From Panagrolaimus kolymaensis (Eukaryota > Nematoda > Chromadorea > Rhabditida > Panagrolaimidae): DNA of 64,000 bases. Shown here piece by piece: positions 36,071-48,398 of this stretch (position 1 is the stretch's first letter; the number at the start of each line of letters is the position of its first letter). The position numbers and the translations under genes were made by a program. Under the pieces are notes generated by a model, which was given only the letters and a program-made list of their open reading frames with translations, had not been told where the DNA came from and searched no databases. The stretch spans positions 434,001 to 498,000 of the forward strand of contig JAJQJQ010000045.1 in NCBI GenBank assembly GCA_028622995.1, given 5' to 3'.

Positions 36071-37810
36071 ATGGCTTTCAACAAAATGATTGTAGTTTGT
36101 TTTTTATTGATTTTAGCGGTTTCAAATGGAATAAAAATTTTTGGTGATCTAAAAGAAATAAAGGTTTATAAAAAAGTTGCGAATGAAACTTTTTTGGAGG
36201 TATTTTTTTTTAAATAATAAGGTTTTCCACCAGACTCATTTATTACTTTTCTGAAAATAAAAAAGAGAGGCTTTAGGAAATTAAAAAGTTTGTAAAAATT
36301 TGAATTTAGAAAACAGAAAAAATATTTCATAAAAAAATCTCAAATGCCACTCTTTTTTTAGTCATCATAAAATTAATCCAAAAATTCAGAGTATAATTAC
36401 TTGTCACGCGGTGACAGATATTGGTGTCGTCGAGGTTTAGTTAGATAATCCTTGGGAGTTGGTTGTATTTGCTGTAGCTGGGATCTTCCAAATAAAACAA
36501 GAAAATATTCACAAACATATTTATTCAGGAGACATACAGAACAACCAGCACAACAATAATGTAACACACAACTACGACTACAAAAGTGAGACAGAAGTAA
36601 AGCAAATACAAGTATGTAAATAGGCTGCCATCTTGCTGGCTGTTTCGTTACAGGACAATCAAGAGGAGCGCGAAGTTTGAATGAGAAGAGGAAGGAAGTT
36701 GAGGGAAGCACCAATATATGACATACTATCCAATTTTTTTTAGGAAAATTTCCAACAACTTCCAAGTTCTTCGAAAGCAGCATATAATTTTGCAATCGAT
36801 GTCGCAAATTATGCTTCACTTTCAAATTTACAATGCATTTATCAAAAAGGCTACAAAGCAGTGTTTATTCAAATTTATTCTCCCGCAAACGGGGGTTTCG
36901 TAAATTCAAATGGAATTATGAGTGTTCAATGCGCATATTCAGCAAATTTGGGCACTGAAGTTTATGTAACTCCAGCAACTTCAGGCAAATCGGGTGCTCA
37001 ACAATTTACTGAAGCTTACAATGCTTTAAAAGCTCAAGGTTTTAATGTTCGATCTATTTGGCTTCAGGTATGTGAAGAAAGAAAATTAGTGGATTTTATT
37101 AGAGTTTTTTTTGAATTTTACTTACGAATAGTTATAATTTTTTTCTTGATTTTTTTCAGTTTTGATTGAATGTTAAAAAATTCTTATTTCGAAAATAAGC
37201 AAAAAAACATTATTTTTTATTTTTTTGGCCATTTTTTTACGATACCAAATTCTTGAGATTTGATGTCAGAAAAAATTCGTTTTAGATCACCCCAAAAATT
37301 TTATTACTATTTTTTTTCAACCAACCATAAAATTATTTTTTTATAGGTTACTTCCGCCATAAATTGGCCAAACAATGTTCAAACCAATGATTTTTTTATT
37401 AATTCATTTATTAATCAAGCCAGTGTAAGTTTTTTTTGTTCCATTTCTCACTTTTTCTTAAAAAATTTGATTAATTATAATTTAAGGCAAATGGAGTGAC
37501 AACGGGAATATATACAAATTTTCTTGATTGGCAACAAATTACTGGAGCTGTTAATGGGTTTAGTAATTCTCGTTTATGGTATTATAATGCTTTGGGCCAA
37601 GGACCTTCCGGAGAATCCCCCGCAAATTTTAATGATTTTCGTCCTTTTGGAGGATGGAATTCTCCAAATGTAAAACAATTTGCTCTCAATGAAGGCCTTT
37701 GCGGTTTGACTCTAAATCGAAATGTTTATCCATGCAATGGAAGAAATAAGAAAAATGGGGTTATTGAAATTTATGATAAAAATGTTAAAAATGTTGGTGG
37801 TTTTGTTTAA
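36071..37810 (+). CDS. GH25 lysozyme (nematode lys-4/lys-10 type), full length
   Basis: Exons 36071-36199, 36744-37067, 37347-37424, 37487-37810; 284 residues. A signal peptide (VVCFLLILAVSNG) is followed by the GH25 core: YNFAIDVANYA with the presumed catalytic Asp at about residue 62, LGTEVYVTPATSGKSGAQQF, NVRSIWLQVTSAINWPN, GVTTGIYTNFLDWQQITG, LWYYNALGQGPSGESP, FNDFRPFGGW, VKQFALNEGLCGLTLNRNVY and a C-terminal tail ending NVGGFV. These match the C. elegans lys-7 group along the whole length. Secreted peptidoglycan hydrolase for feeding or defence. It is the intact paralogue of 218-1529. Intron 1 is long because it holds a solo LTR. A Cys pair position differs: NGGF here, NGGC on the left. 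Confidence 0.92.
36402..36723 (-). mobile_element. Solo LTR (322 bp) in lysozyme intron 1, with TACT target-site duplication
   Basis: The insert begins TGTCACGCGGTGACAG and ends ATATATGACA, so it has TG...CA ends with short inverted termini (TGTCA/TGACA; ATATTGGTG also recurs inverted). It is flanked by TACT at 36398-36401 and 36724-36727. The left lysozyme copy has the empty site, AATTACTCTCC, at the same place in intron 1. Read on the minus strand there is an AATAAA inside, as in an LTR with a polyadenylation signal. Size, ends and 4-bp duplication fit a solo LTR of a Gypsy-like retrotransposon; a TIR MITE is the alternative. Confidence 0.75.
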
Positions 37811-38709
37811 AAAAATGTTTAAATTTAAAATAAAAAATAAATAAAGGTTAAATTAAAAATATTTTTAAATAAACTACAAAAGCAAAAAAAAGTTCTAAAC
37901 AAAAAGAATGTATTGTCATGGCAAAATTGGCAAGTTGAATGATCTTTATTATGGCGCAATGGTGTTTTATTTCGCTTCCAGCCGTTGACTCTAATTCGAT
38001 TGGATGAGATTCGTATCTGAATTCAGCGCTGAAATGTCATGGGATTCGGCCAGGATGCGTGTTAATTTCAACACACTTGGATAAGAACCATAAGTCATTC
38101 AAGGGAGAGTGTGATGCCCAAGAAAACTTTTTTTTCCAACTTTAAAATTTTTGTTAACTCTTAAAATCCAAAAAACGATTCCAATAAAGCAAGTTTATTA
38201 CTTTTTTGCTTAACTCCAAGAATTTTTAATTTGAATTTGGCCAAAAAACTGTAATTTTATATTAAACCCAAATTTATTCATTTTTGTTGTTTCTAAACTT
38301 GTCTAAAAAATGCGTTTTATTTTTGGGAATCATAAACCTTAAAAAGCTCCTTGTAGGAATATTCTCAACCACTAAAAATCTTGAGAATAAAATCATAAAA
38401 CTATATAAATAAGAGAATATCTTTAAGTGTTTTCAAGATGTCATTTTTGTCACAAAAAATCCAAAAACAAAAAACATTTTTTTTGGCATTTTTTGAATAA
38501 TTTTTTTTGGATCAAGTTGAACCTTAAAGATATTTTTTTTTTGATGACCAATTTTCAAGTGTTTACACATTGTCTTGTTTTTCATTTTATGGCAACAAAC
38601 TTTTTTTATTCTAAAACTCTTTTTTAAAGTAATTGCAGTTTTTCGCTCTCTCTATTTTGGTTGGAGTTCCTATTATTTTGTCTTTTTTAAAAACAGTAAA
38701 TTTGGAGGG
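37811..38709. other. Intergenic region with an atypical composition block
   Basis: No gene called. The block 37917-38131 has near-balanced base composition against an AT-rich surround. On the minus strand one frame runs about 68 codons through it with a single stop. It could be an exon relic, a transposon remnant or an unannotated RNA; no tRNA or snRNA consensus was recognised. Confidence 0.4.
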
Positions 38710-41700
38710 ATGAAACCTCCAAATATTGGGATTTATCTAAACTTTTGGTTATGCCTTCTGATTTTCTTTTCAACACACAAAGTTACTGCTGCGACTGATG
38801 TTCAAAATAACGGCTTTGAAATCAGTACGAATGAAAACCAAAATAAAATAATTCCAGTTTGTCAAAAATTTGATCCAGATGATGATCAAGATATTGAGCA
38901 AGGTTTGACTCTTTTTTAAAACTAAACTTCAAAATAAAAAAAATTAGTTTTAGGAATGGATTGCGGTTGTCGCGATGAAATCGTTGCATGCTATGATGGT
39001 AGATATAGATATAAAAAAATGGAAAAAATTAGCACTAATATTGAAATTTTGAAAGATAATTTTACTTTAAAAGTTGCATTGTTCCATGGGACTGAAATAA
39101 AAGCATTGAAAAAAGTAAGTATTTTAAAATTTATAAATTATTAACAAACAAAAAATGATAATAATTTATTTAGGGTTTTATTTTACCTGGAAGAGAAAAT
39201 ACTGTTAAAGAATTAAATTTTAATTCAAATCAAATGAAAGAAATTGAAAATGAAGCGTTTGACAAGTTTTTTGCTTTAAAAAAATTAAGCATCGTCGATA
39301 ATGAATTAAAAAATATTAGCGGAAATGTTTTGACAGAAAAACTTGGTTTAACTTTGGAAGAATTAAATTTGAGAAATAACCAACTTGAATCCATTTCATC
39401 CAAGGCTTTTAAAAAAATGAAAAATTTGACATCTTTGAATTTGAGCGAAAATAAAGGAATACAGTTTTTCGAAAAAATTGATGGAAAAAATGTTTCAATT
39501 TTCTCTGAAGCTTTATCAAATTTGAAAACATTAAACTTAATGGGTTGCAATATTTCAACTTTACCTGATAATATTTTTGAAAATCTTCGGTAACCTTTTT
39601 TAAAACTAAACTTAAATTAATTAAAAAAAATTTTTTTGTAGGAATTTGGAAAGCTTAGATTTAAGTTTAAATCCTTTGACAACCCTTCCAAGAGCAATTA
39701 AAAATTTGCCAAATCTTCGAAGCTTACGTATTGTCGCAACTAATCTCTCCGAAATCAGCAATTTAAATACCAAACTTGAATCCCTTAATATTTATAATAG
39801 CAAAATTTCAAAAATTGATGATTGCACTTTTTGTGGTTTAACTAATTTAAAAATTGTGGACTTTTCAAACAATGAAAATCTTTCTTACATCCATGAAAAT
39901 GCTTTTGGCTCGGTCTCGATTGGAAAAACTCCAGAATTGAAATATTTTTCCATTGAAAATTGTAATGTTTCAACATTGTCAGAAAATTTATTGGATTGGA
40001 AAAATGTTTCACACGTTGATATTAAAGGAAATCCTTTCACTTGCAATTGTTCCATGGCTTGGTTAATCAACGACATCGAAGAATATAAAAATAATTTCCA
40101 AAATTATGAAAATCAAACTATTATTCATGCATTAAAATGCCAAACTCCTGTGGAATTGAAAGATATCAAATTTACCAATTTGGCTGGAAACTTTTGTAAA
40201 AATGACACCGAAGACCATAGTTTTGAAGATGACAGTCACATTATTTATGTTTGCGGACCAGGTTCAACAGGTTTGTAAAAAAGTTTTAAAAGCAAAACAA
40301 AAGTTGTCTAAAATATTAATATTTTCAGAATCCGGTTGTACCTGTTACAATGAAGAACTAAAATGTCGAGCAGATTATTGGTGGAGAGGAGATGAATATA
40401 AAATGAAAATGAATCACACAAATATTCAAATTTTGGCGAATAATTTTACCATTAAGCGCGCCAGCTTTATTGGAGCGAATATCAAATTTTTGGTAAAAGT
40501 AAGCCAAATTCATAAAAACTTATTAAGTTTTTTTTAACTTTCGAATATTTTAATTTCGAATTTCAAACTAAAAAGAAAATTCTAAGACTTGTCGACAATA
40601 ATAGAAAAAACTTTTAAGGAAGAAATCCTATCAGATGACGAAAAAAATATTGAAACCCTTGAATTTCAAAATACTAAAATTGAAAGCATAGAAAATGGAA
40701 CGTTCGATACATTTATCTCACTTCTAAGTTTAACAATATCCGAAAGTAAATTAACAAATATTTCTGAAGGCGTTTTAACAACAAAACTTGGTTCAACTTT
40801 ATTGGAATTAGATTTGAGTCACAATGACTTCAAAAATTTGAGCGCGAATGCTTTTCAAAATTTGAATAAACTAAAATCTTTATCTCTCGATGGAAATAAA
40901 ATGATTCAATGGTCAAAATTTGTTTTTCCAAAAGAATTAGAAAATTTAGAAACTTTAAATATGGGAGCATGTGATTTAGAAATTTTACCCGATTTATCAG
41001 TTTTCAAGTAAACCTTTTATTTTAAAATAAAATGAGTGTTAAAAATTAAATTTTTGCAGAAATTTGTCATCATTAAATTTACGGTATAATCCTGCTTTAA
41101 ATCTATCAAATCAACCTTTTTCTTCGTCATTGTCAACTTTGAAAAAGCTCGATTTGACTTATTGTGGACTTTCAAATTTGGATGAAAATGTTTTTATTAA
41201 TTTAAAGTAATAATATTTTTTTCTGAATTGAAAATTATTTTATTTTATTATAAACCTTAATTATTTTTTTAGAAACTTAGAAACTCTAATTATTGAAAAT
41301 AATGGATTTGCAACCATTCCACCGGCCTTCGGTAAATTAATAAATCTTCGACATCTCAAAATTAATTTTATTGAAATTTTAAAATTTGGAGAACTTCAAA
41401 ATATTTCAAAACTTGAAAGTTTTTCTTCATATAATTCAAAATTAAAAAGAATTGAAGATTGTGCATTTTGTAATTTAACCAATTTAAAATCCATCAATCT
41501 AAGATACAATAATGAATTAAGTTATATTCATGAAAATGCTTTTGGGGGAATTTCAACTGGAATTCCAAAAACTTTGGATTCCTTTTCAATTGATGGTGGC
41601 CAAATTCCATTTTTATCTGAAAATCTTTTGGATTGGAAAAATCTTAAACACTTTGGCGGAGATGGTAATAGATTTGTATGTAATTGTTCCATGGCTTGGT

Positions 41701-43380
41701 TAATCAATGATTTAAAATCCCAATCACCTATTTATTCAAATATTTTTAAAGGCGATTATTTTGGATGTTATAAACCAAAGCAAAATCGTTGGAGCCCCAC
41801 TAAATTTAAGGATCTTCCTGAATGTGTCACAGATAAAATTATCGAAGTTTGTGAAGAAAATTCGCTTTGTATGTTATTTATTTAAATTTTTTGATTATAA
41901 AATAAAATCCAACACTTTTTTTTAGCTTCAAAAGGTTGCACATGTGATAATCAAGAATTACATTGTCATTTTGGTTCCAAAAAACATTTTGATTCAACAA
42001 ATATTCAAATTTTGGATACTAATTTTGTTCTTAAAAATGCATATTTTAATAGCAACCATATTCAAAAATTGTTTAAAGTAAGTTTTTTAAAATATTTTCG
42101 AAATGATAAATATTGCTACAATTTTTTTCAGGGAAAAGTCATTCCTGGCCGAGAAGCGACTATTGAAACCTTAGATTTACGTTTTAATTCAATTGATTTC
42201 ATTGAAAAAGAAACTTTTGATAGTTTTACTTCGTTGAAAACTTTGATTCTTGAAGAAAATTCATTAAAAGCTATATCGGATGGGATTTTTACCGAAGCAA
42301 TAGGCCGAACATTAGAAAAGCTTGATTTATCTTCGAATAAATTAGCGAAACTCAATTTCACAATATTCTCGAATTTAACCAAACTTAATTCTTTGCTTCT
42401 TGCAAATAATGAAAAACTTGGGTTTACGATTAAATCGAATGAAACTATTTTCCCATTGGCTTTAGCAAACTTGAAAGTCCTTGATCTTAGTGAGTGCCAA
42501 ATTCAAAATCTTCCTGAAAATATTTTTGTTAATCTAAAGTAAGAATCCTTTTTTTAAATATTTCAGTAAATAAATTTTTGGTTTTTTCAGAAGTTTGAAA
42601 ATATTGGGTTTAAAACAAAATCCTTTAACATCCATTCCAAAAGCCATTAACGCTCTTTCAAATCTTCGAGAATTACATTTTCAAGAAACTAAAATTGTTT
42701 CATTAAATTCCATGGATTTCAAAAATAATTCTAAACTTGAATGGTTGGATGTTTCAACTGCAAATATTTCATTTGTTGAAAATTGCACTTTTTGTGATTT
42801 ACCAAATCTCAAAATACTTGAGTTGAAAAATAATCATCGACTTTCATTTATTCATGAAAATGCTTTTGGATTAATTTCTGGTGAATCGCCATTAAAAAAT
42901 TTCAAAACTTTTTCAATTCAAAATTGCAACATTTCAAGTTTATCACAAAATTTGCTTGATTGGAACAAAATTCAAAACATTCAAATCGATGGAAATCCAT
43001 TTAATTGTGATTGTTCGATTGCATGGTTGATTCAAGGATTAAAATCCGATTCACCCTGGTATTTTCCAAAACTTCAAAATTCTGTTAAAAATCAAGACAA
43101 ACTTGTTTGCAATTTTCCGAATGAAATGAAAAATATTAAATTTTCAAATATTTCTGAAGAATTTTGTTTCAACGAAACTTTTAAAGAAATTCCTAAAACT
43201 CATTTTCTTTGGTGGATTCTTTTTGGAGTTTTACTTGCTTTTGTTTTTATTGCCATCGGTGTTGGAAGTTTTATTTATGTTCGTCGATATCGAATCCAAA
43301 CAATTCCTTATCGCCGAGAAGACGAAGATAAACTTGAAGAAGATTTTGACACTAACGACGACGAAGAAGAAAATGTCTAA
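38710..43380 (+). CDS. Three-module LRR single-pass membrane protein
   Basis: Exons 38710-38902, 38954-39114, 39174-39589, 39642-40270, 40329-40498, 40619-41007, 41060-41206, 41273-41868, 41926-42077, 42132-42538, 42591-43380; 1349 residues, frame exact. Signal peptide core IYLNFWLCLLIFFSTHKVTA. Three repeated modules follow, each an N-cap exon with CxC (GCRDEIVACY; CTCYNEELKC; CTCDNQELHC), an LRR exon starting near a PGRE-type sequence, and an exon with LRRs, IHENAFG and a C-cap (FTCNCSMAWLIND, FVCNCSMAWLIND, FNCDCSIAWLIQG). A transmembrane helix (WWILFGVLLAFVFIAIGVGSFIYV) precedes a 30-residue acidic tail (DEDKLEEDFDTNDDEEENV). No signalling domain. The module exon pattern shows growth by tandem exon-set duplication. 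Cell-surface receptor or adhesion role is inferred. Exon 6 uses TTTTAAG at 40618 as acceptor, the only in-frame choice. Confidence 0.87.
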
Positions 43381-45401
43381 ATATCATTTTTATGGTTTCT
43401 ATCGTTTTGTTTTTTAAATTTGTGGATGTTTGTTTTTTTATGAATAAAAATATTTTTTTTAAAGTGACTACAACAAATTTGGGATTAAAATTTTTTAAAA
43501 CGCAAAATTTAAAAAAGCAAAATCTTATTAAATCAACTTTTATAAATTGCAATTAAAATCAAAAAAGGTTTTCGGAAGAAAAATAAAAAATAAATTCGTT
43601 TATCCTTCCTTTCTTTTTTTTGTTATACAAAATTAAATGCTTTCCTTCTTTTTTATATATATCCACTTTTCTTTTTTCCTCCAACAACAAATCTCTTCTT
43701 TTTTTGCAAAACTTTTTCCTTTCCTCTTTTTTTTTTCTTCTTCGGAAATTGCCACTGGCAATTGAGCAACGTTTCATTTTTAAAATGCTGCAATCATCGT
43801 GATCGTTGTTGTTGTTTGATGGAAGGAAGCCGCCTCTCTAAAAAAAATATTCTCTTCTTCATTCATGTGCAAGCTCTTCCCTCTTTATATCTCTCTATTT
43901 TAGGATGATGATGGTCAACCATAAACAAAACAAAAAAAGCAAAAAAAAGGAGACGATTGAACGAAAAAAAAATCATTGAAGCACTCACTCATCTTTTTTT
44001 CTACCTACCCCTTTTCTCTCTAACTTTTTTTTGTTGGTTGTTCATTTTTGTATTTTTATTTTTTTTTGTTTGAACGGAAAAGAATGGAAATGGACAGAAA
44101 GAAAGAAAGAAAATTGAAGGAATGTGGATGCGGTTGTTGATTTTTTTACAATATTTTGTTTTGTTGTTTGTTGTCGTCGTTCAGTAAAATAAAAAAAAAA
44201 GTAGAAAAAAAGAAGAAGTAAATGATGAGTGACGCGCGTGCGATGGACGGATAGAGTGGATCATCAATTTGGAAGGATAAGTAATGGAAGAAGGAAGAAG
44301 AATCATGGATGGATTTTAATTTAACTAAACGATTATTATATTTAAATATATTTTTTTTTGTTAAGCAAAAAGGTTTTTATTTTTCCAAGAACAAAATAAT
44401 ATGTAATAACTATAGCCAAAGAAAATGGCTTTTACAAGAGCGTGAATAGTAAATATTAAATTTACTTTCACTGTCCCTATTAAAAAATTTGGCCCTGAAG
44501 GAATATATTTATTTTTATATGTATCTTTTTTTAAATTTATTTTTAGACTTTGTGTCTAGTATAATTCCTTTTTTTTGCTGTTGATTTTTTTTTGACGAAG
44601 CTTGCAAACACAAAATCTCCCAAAAATTGTGTATTTTGATTTGCTACATTTAAAAAAATAAGTTTAAACCGATTTATTAATTCACTTATTTTCTGTTGTC
44701 GTTGCAATAATAACAATATAAAAATAAACCCGCGAGAAAAAAACTCTTAATTAATCCACCTTAATCTTTTTTTCTTTCTTCTTTTTAATTCGGATCTTCT
44801 TCGTTTTTTCTCACCTTAAAAATAAATTTCGTGAGAAAAAAAATTAAACCGTTAATTCAATGTTTCGCGCGAACATTAAAAAAATCATTAAATAAACAAA
44901 ACAAACCAAAAAAAAGAATGAATTTTCTTTTAATCGAATTTAATTAACTCTCTTCTTTTTTCACAAAATCACAAAATCACAAAATCACAAACTCATAATA
45001 TTAATTTTGTTGCTCCCTTTTTTTCTTTGTTAAAAAAATTGCGTAAATTAAGTTTTATAATGGCAATTAGTAAATTAATTAATTCATTCTTCGTCGCCGC
45101 CATCCTTTTTTTTTACCATTCTTTAGTCTCTTTTTTCTTAATATCAAAATAAAATTAGACGATTTAACCACAAAAAAATGGGATTGCGAGAAGATTTAGT
45201 GGAATAAGTGTGAGCGAAACTATTTTTAAAGGTCGTCGTCAATTTATTCGTTCGAAAGTTGTTGTTTTGTATTTTTAAAATTTTGATTTAATGAGATTTT
45301 TATTATTTTATTTGTAACAAAAAGAAAAAAATTTAAAAAATGTTTACAGATTTGGGCGCGGATTTAGAAAATTAAATCGTTACAAAAAGGTAAAAAAAAT
45401 A
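43381..45401. other. Gene-free region
   Basis: No gene supported. AT-rich with polypurine/polypyrimidine stretches. A short tandem run of TCACAAAA units lies at about 44960-44993. Confidence 0.4.
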
Positions 45402-45623
45402 GTGGGAATCAGTGTGCCGCGCCTCCACCTCCGGAGGCGCCTCCATCGCCTCCGGAGGCGCCTCCGCCTCCGGAGGTGGAGGCGGAGGCGGAGGCGATGT
45501 TTCGAAAAACTAACGTATTTTTATCGCCTCCGCGCCTCCGGAGGCGCCTCCATCGCCTCCGGAGGCGGAGGCGGAGGCGGAGGCGGAGGCGAAAAAATTA
45601 AAAAGCGGCACACTGGTGGGAAT
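45402..45623. mobile_element. hAT-like MITE with GC-rich palindromic core and 8-bp target duplication
   Basis: The element spans 45410-45615 (206 bp). Its ends are perfect inverted repeats, CAGTGTGCCGC and GCGGCACACTG, flanked by GTGGGAAT at 45402-45409 and again at 45616-45623. An 8-bp target duplication with CAGTG-type ends is characteristic of the hAT superfamily. The interior consists of GCCTCC/GGAGGC hexamers and CCTCCGGAGG palindromes in two inverted halves separated by an AT-rich stretch near 45500-45530. No transposase is encoded, so it is non-autonomous. The core is extremely GC-rich for this genome. Confidence 0.85.
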
Positions 45624-48398
45624 ATCTATTTATTTTTGTTGTGGGGATTAGCAACTGTTTTTCCATTTTTTATTTACTGCTTTTTTTTATTTTCAACCCT
45701 GATTAATGTTATTGTTGTGTATACCGAAATCTTTTTTTAGCCAATAACGAATTTGTGAATTTTTTTAATAATTATTTTCTTTTTACACTAACGCAATTTT
45801 TTTAAATGAAAAATAATTTGAATGCAAGCAACAATTTTTACGGGTTTTGACTTTTGATTTCGAGACCATTTTTTAAAATTATTATTTAGTTTTTTTTTAA
45901 AATTATTTCTCCGAGGTCCAAACAATTATTATTTTTTGTTTTGAATTCTTGAATTATGATTTTCTTTCAAACTTTTCATAAATCTCGATCAAATATATGT
46001 GTTTATTTCTAAGCTTAATTGTCTATTATTTTTTTTTATTGATCCTCTTATAATTCTTTCATTTTGCCTTTTTGCTTCCAAAGAGGTCTATAGCAATAAA
46101 AGCAATTGACAACATATTTGACAGCTTCTTTAATAAAATCTCGAAGGATAAAAATCGAAAGAACAAAAAAAATTTAATTTCTTGTTTTTTTGTTTTCTTC
46201 TTTGTTCTATTTTCTTTCTTTTTCTTTTCAACGAGGCTATAAGCAAAAAATGCACTTCTTTCGAACTACAATAAATAAAAAAAGATTTGCGAGAATGGAC
46301 TTTTTTGTTTTTGCGCAATTTTATTTTTTTTGTATCCCTTTTTTTGGTTTTTGCAAAGTTTGAAGCTTAAAAATTAAAAATTCATAATTTAATTTAGTTT
46401 TAAAAATATCTTCTTTTCTTGAAATTAAAGTTTATTTGAAAACACTTTGACGATCGAAAATGAAAGTGTCTGAGAAAAAATTTGTCTTCAATAGAAAAAA
46501 ATGCAAAATATAAAATGAGATCAAGTTTTTACACGAAATTTTTTTTTTGATGGTGAGAGAGGGAAATTTTGATTGCGTGATTTTACTTGTTTAAATTTTT
46601 AAAAAATTTAGCAAATCTTGCATCTAAAGAAAAAATCTTCTTTTTTATCAAAAAATAATTCAGGGATTCTAGTTGTCAACTTTAGGAATTAAAAATTTTC
46701 GATCTCGAATGGGATTTTTAAAACCCAAATTTTTTGTTTTTATATTTTTAGTATTTTTTTGAGTTTTATAGAATTTTTTTAAACTTTCATTTTGGCTATA
46801 AATAAATTTTTCCATACACTTTTTTTTTTCAACTTTTCCGTTACTTACTTTTTTTCCACTCATCTCTCAAAAAAAAATTTCTTTCCTTCTCTGTTCTCTT
46901 AAACCTTACATTTATGTTTTGTTTTTTATGACTTGTACTTACTTACTTACTACTCTAAAAAGTTTTTTATTACACTTATTTCTCTAAAACACCAGACCAC
47001 TTTTAAATCTTTTCACCCTGACGACGTTCTCTTTTTTTTTACAAATTTTTTTTACACTTTTTTTTTCAAGTTTACAAACGCTTTGGAAAAAAATTGTACA
47101 AAAAAGCTCTTACATAAAAAAAGCCGTTACTTTTTTTAATTTTTTCTTTGCAGCAGCCAAAGAAAAAAAAATGATTGCATGTTTTCTTCGGTTTCAATTT
47201 TTTTGATGAAAAAAAGAAAAAAGGAAACGATTAAATTCATTTTCTTTTTTTTATTCTTTGCGTGTCATTTTTTTTATTTTTTTCCTTTATCGGTTACAAG
47301 TTTCGTTCCCAGCTGGAAGCGAAATTATGTATATTTTCCTTTTTATTTGATTGTTAGAAAAAGTATCATAAAAAAACGTGTCCGCATAAAAGGTTTCGTC
47401 AAAGAAAATTTTTTTAAACTTTTTATAGTCATTTTTTACGCTTTTTTATTTCAGCAATTTTTTGTATTGTATTTTTCCGATCTTTATTTTTACGCTTTTT
47501 TTTTAAATATAGAGGCTGAAGAAGCCAATCATTTTACTTTTTGACCCCAAAAAGAAAAGGTTCTTTTCTTGAAAAATTACATACATAAAAAAATCTAAAC
47601 CAAAATAAATCATACCTTTCTTTTTTCTTTGGTCATTTTTTTTACCAATAATCGTTTCCTTTTCGGATTTCCTTTGATTGCCAATTTTGGGTGCTGCGCT
47701 TGCAAAAATAAAAAAAAGAAATCGAAGGACGAAGCAAAATGAAAAAAAATTTTTTTGAGAAATAAAGAAAAAATACGTACATCATTTTTTGAAGATGTTT
47801 TTTTCCTATTTGTTTTTTTTTGATTGTTGTTTCAAAAATAAACAAAGGGTTCTTAGAGGATTAGCTTTTTAAAAAATAGTTTAAGGAAAGAATTTTTATC
47901 TTTAATTTGGCATTTTATAAATCGTTGTTTTAATATTATATTCTAATTTTTTGGCGTTTCTTTTAATTATTTATAACTTTTATTAACCATGCTTCTTGCT
48001 TCAGAGATTCCCCTGCAAATTCTAGGCCTTTGCTTTTTTAATGTTTCATAATTTCTTCGCCCCTTTTATTTTTTTGTTTGTTTCATTACACTTTTTAAAC
48101 TTTTTATTTTGAAGTTTTTATTTTGGAGCGTGAATAGTCACTTCACTTTTTTTTATTCCATTTTCAAGACTTTTCTTTTTTTTTTGTAATTTTTTGAAAG
48201 CGATCCTTAAAAAAGGGATATTTTAAGCGAGGCTTCCAAGTGTGTGTGCAAAATACCAATTTTAAATTCGAGCAAAATCCCTTTTGTTTTTCAATCATTT
48301 TTTTGGATCTTTAAAATTTATTTTTAATAAATTATGAATTTTCTCATTTATGATTTTTTTCGATTATTTTTAATCCGTTGTTTCGTTCGTTCGTTTAA
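45624..48398. other. Gene-free region
   Basis: No gene supported over 2.8 kb. Very T-rich, frames dominated by Phe/Lys from homopolymer runs. Confidence 0.4.

Larger units (their letters stand above)
32113..37880. repeat. Right arm of the large inverted gene duplication
   Basis: Inverted counterpart of about 60-5315. It holds the LRR fragment (+), a FLYWCH-like gene (-) and a lysozyme (+). It is longer than the left arm partly because of a 322-bp solo LTR in lysozyme intron 1. The inner breakpoint lies at about 32106-32120, where PAN exon sequence changes to LRR sequence within a few bases; the outer one is near 37880. Confidence 0.88.

Noticed and set aside
36397..36825. 142-codon minus frame in lysozyme intron 1
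   Set aside because: It crosses the solo LTR and both its flanks, including exon 2 of the lysozyme, so it is chance.
45402..45740. Arg/Gly-rich open frame
   Set aside because: It reads through the GGAGGC core of the MITE and is not a gene.
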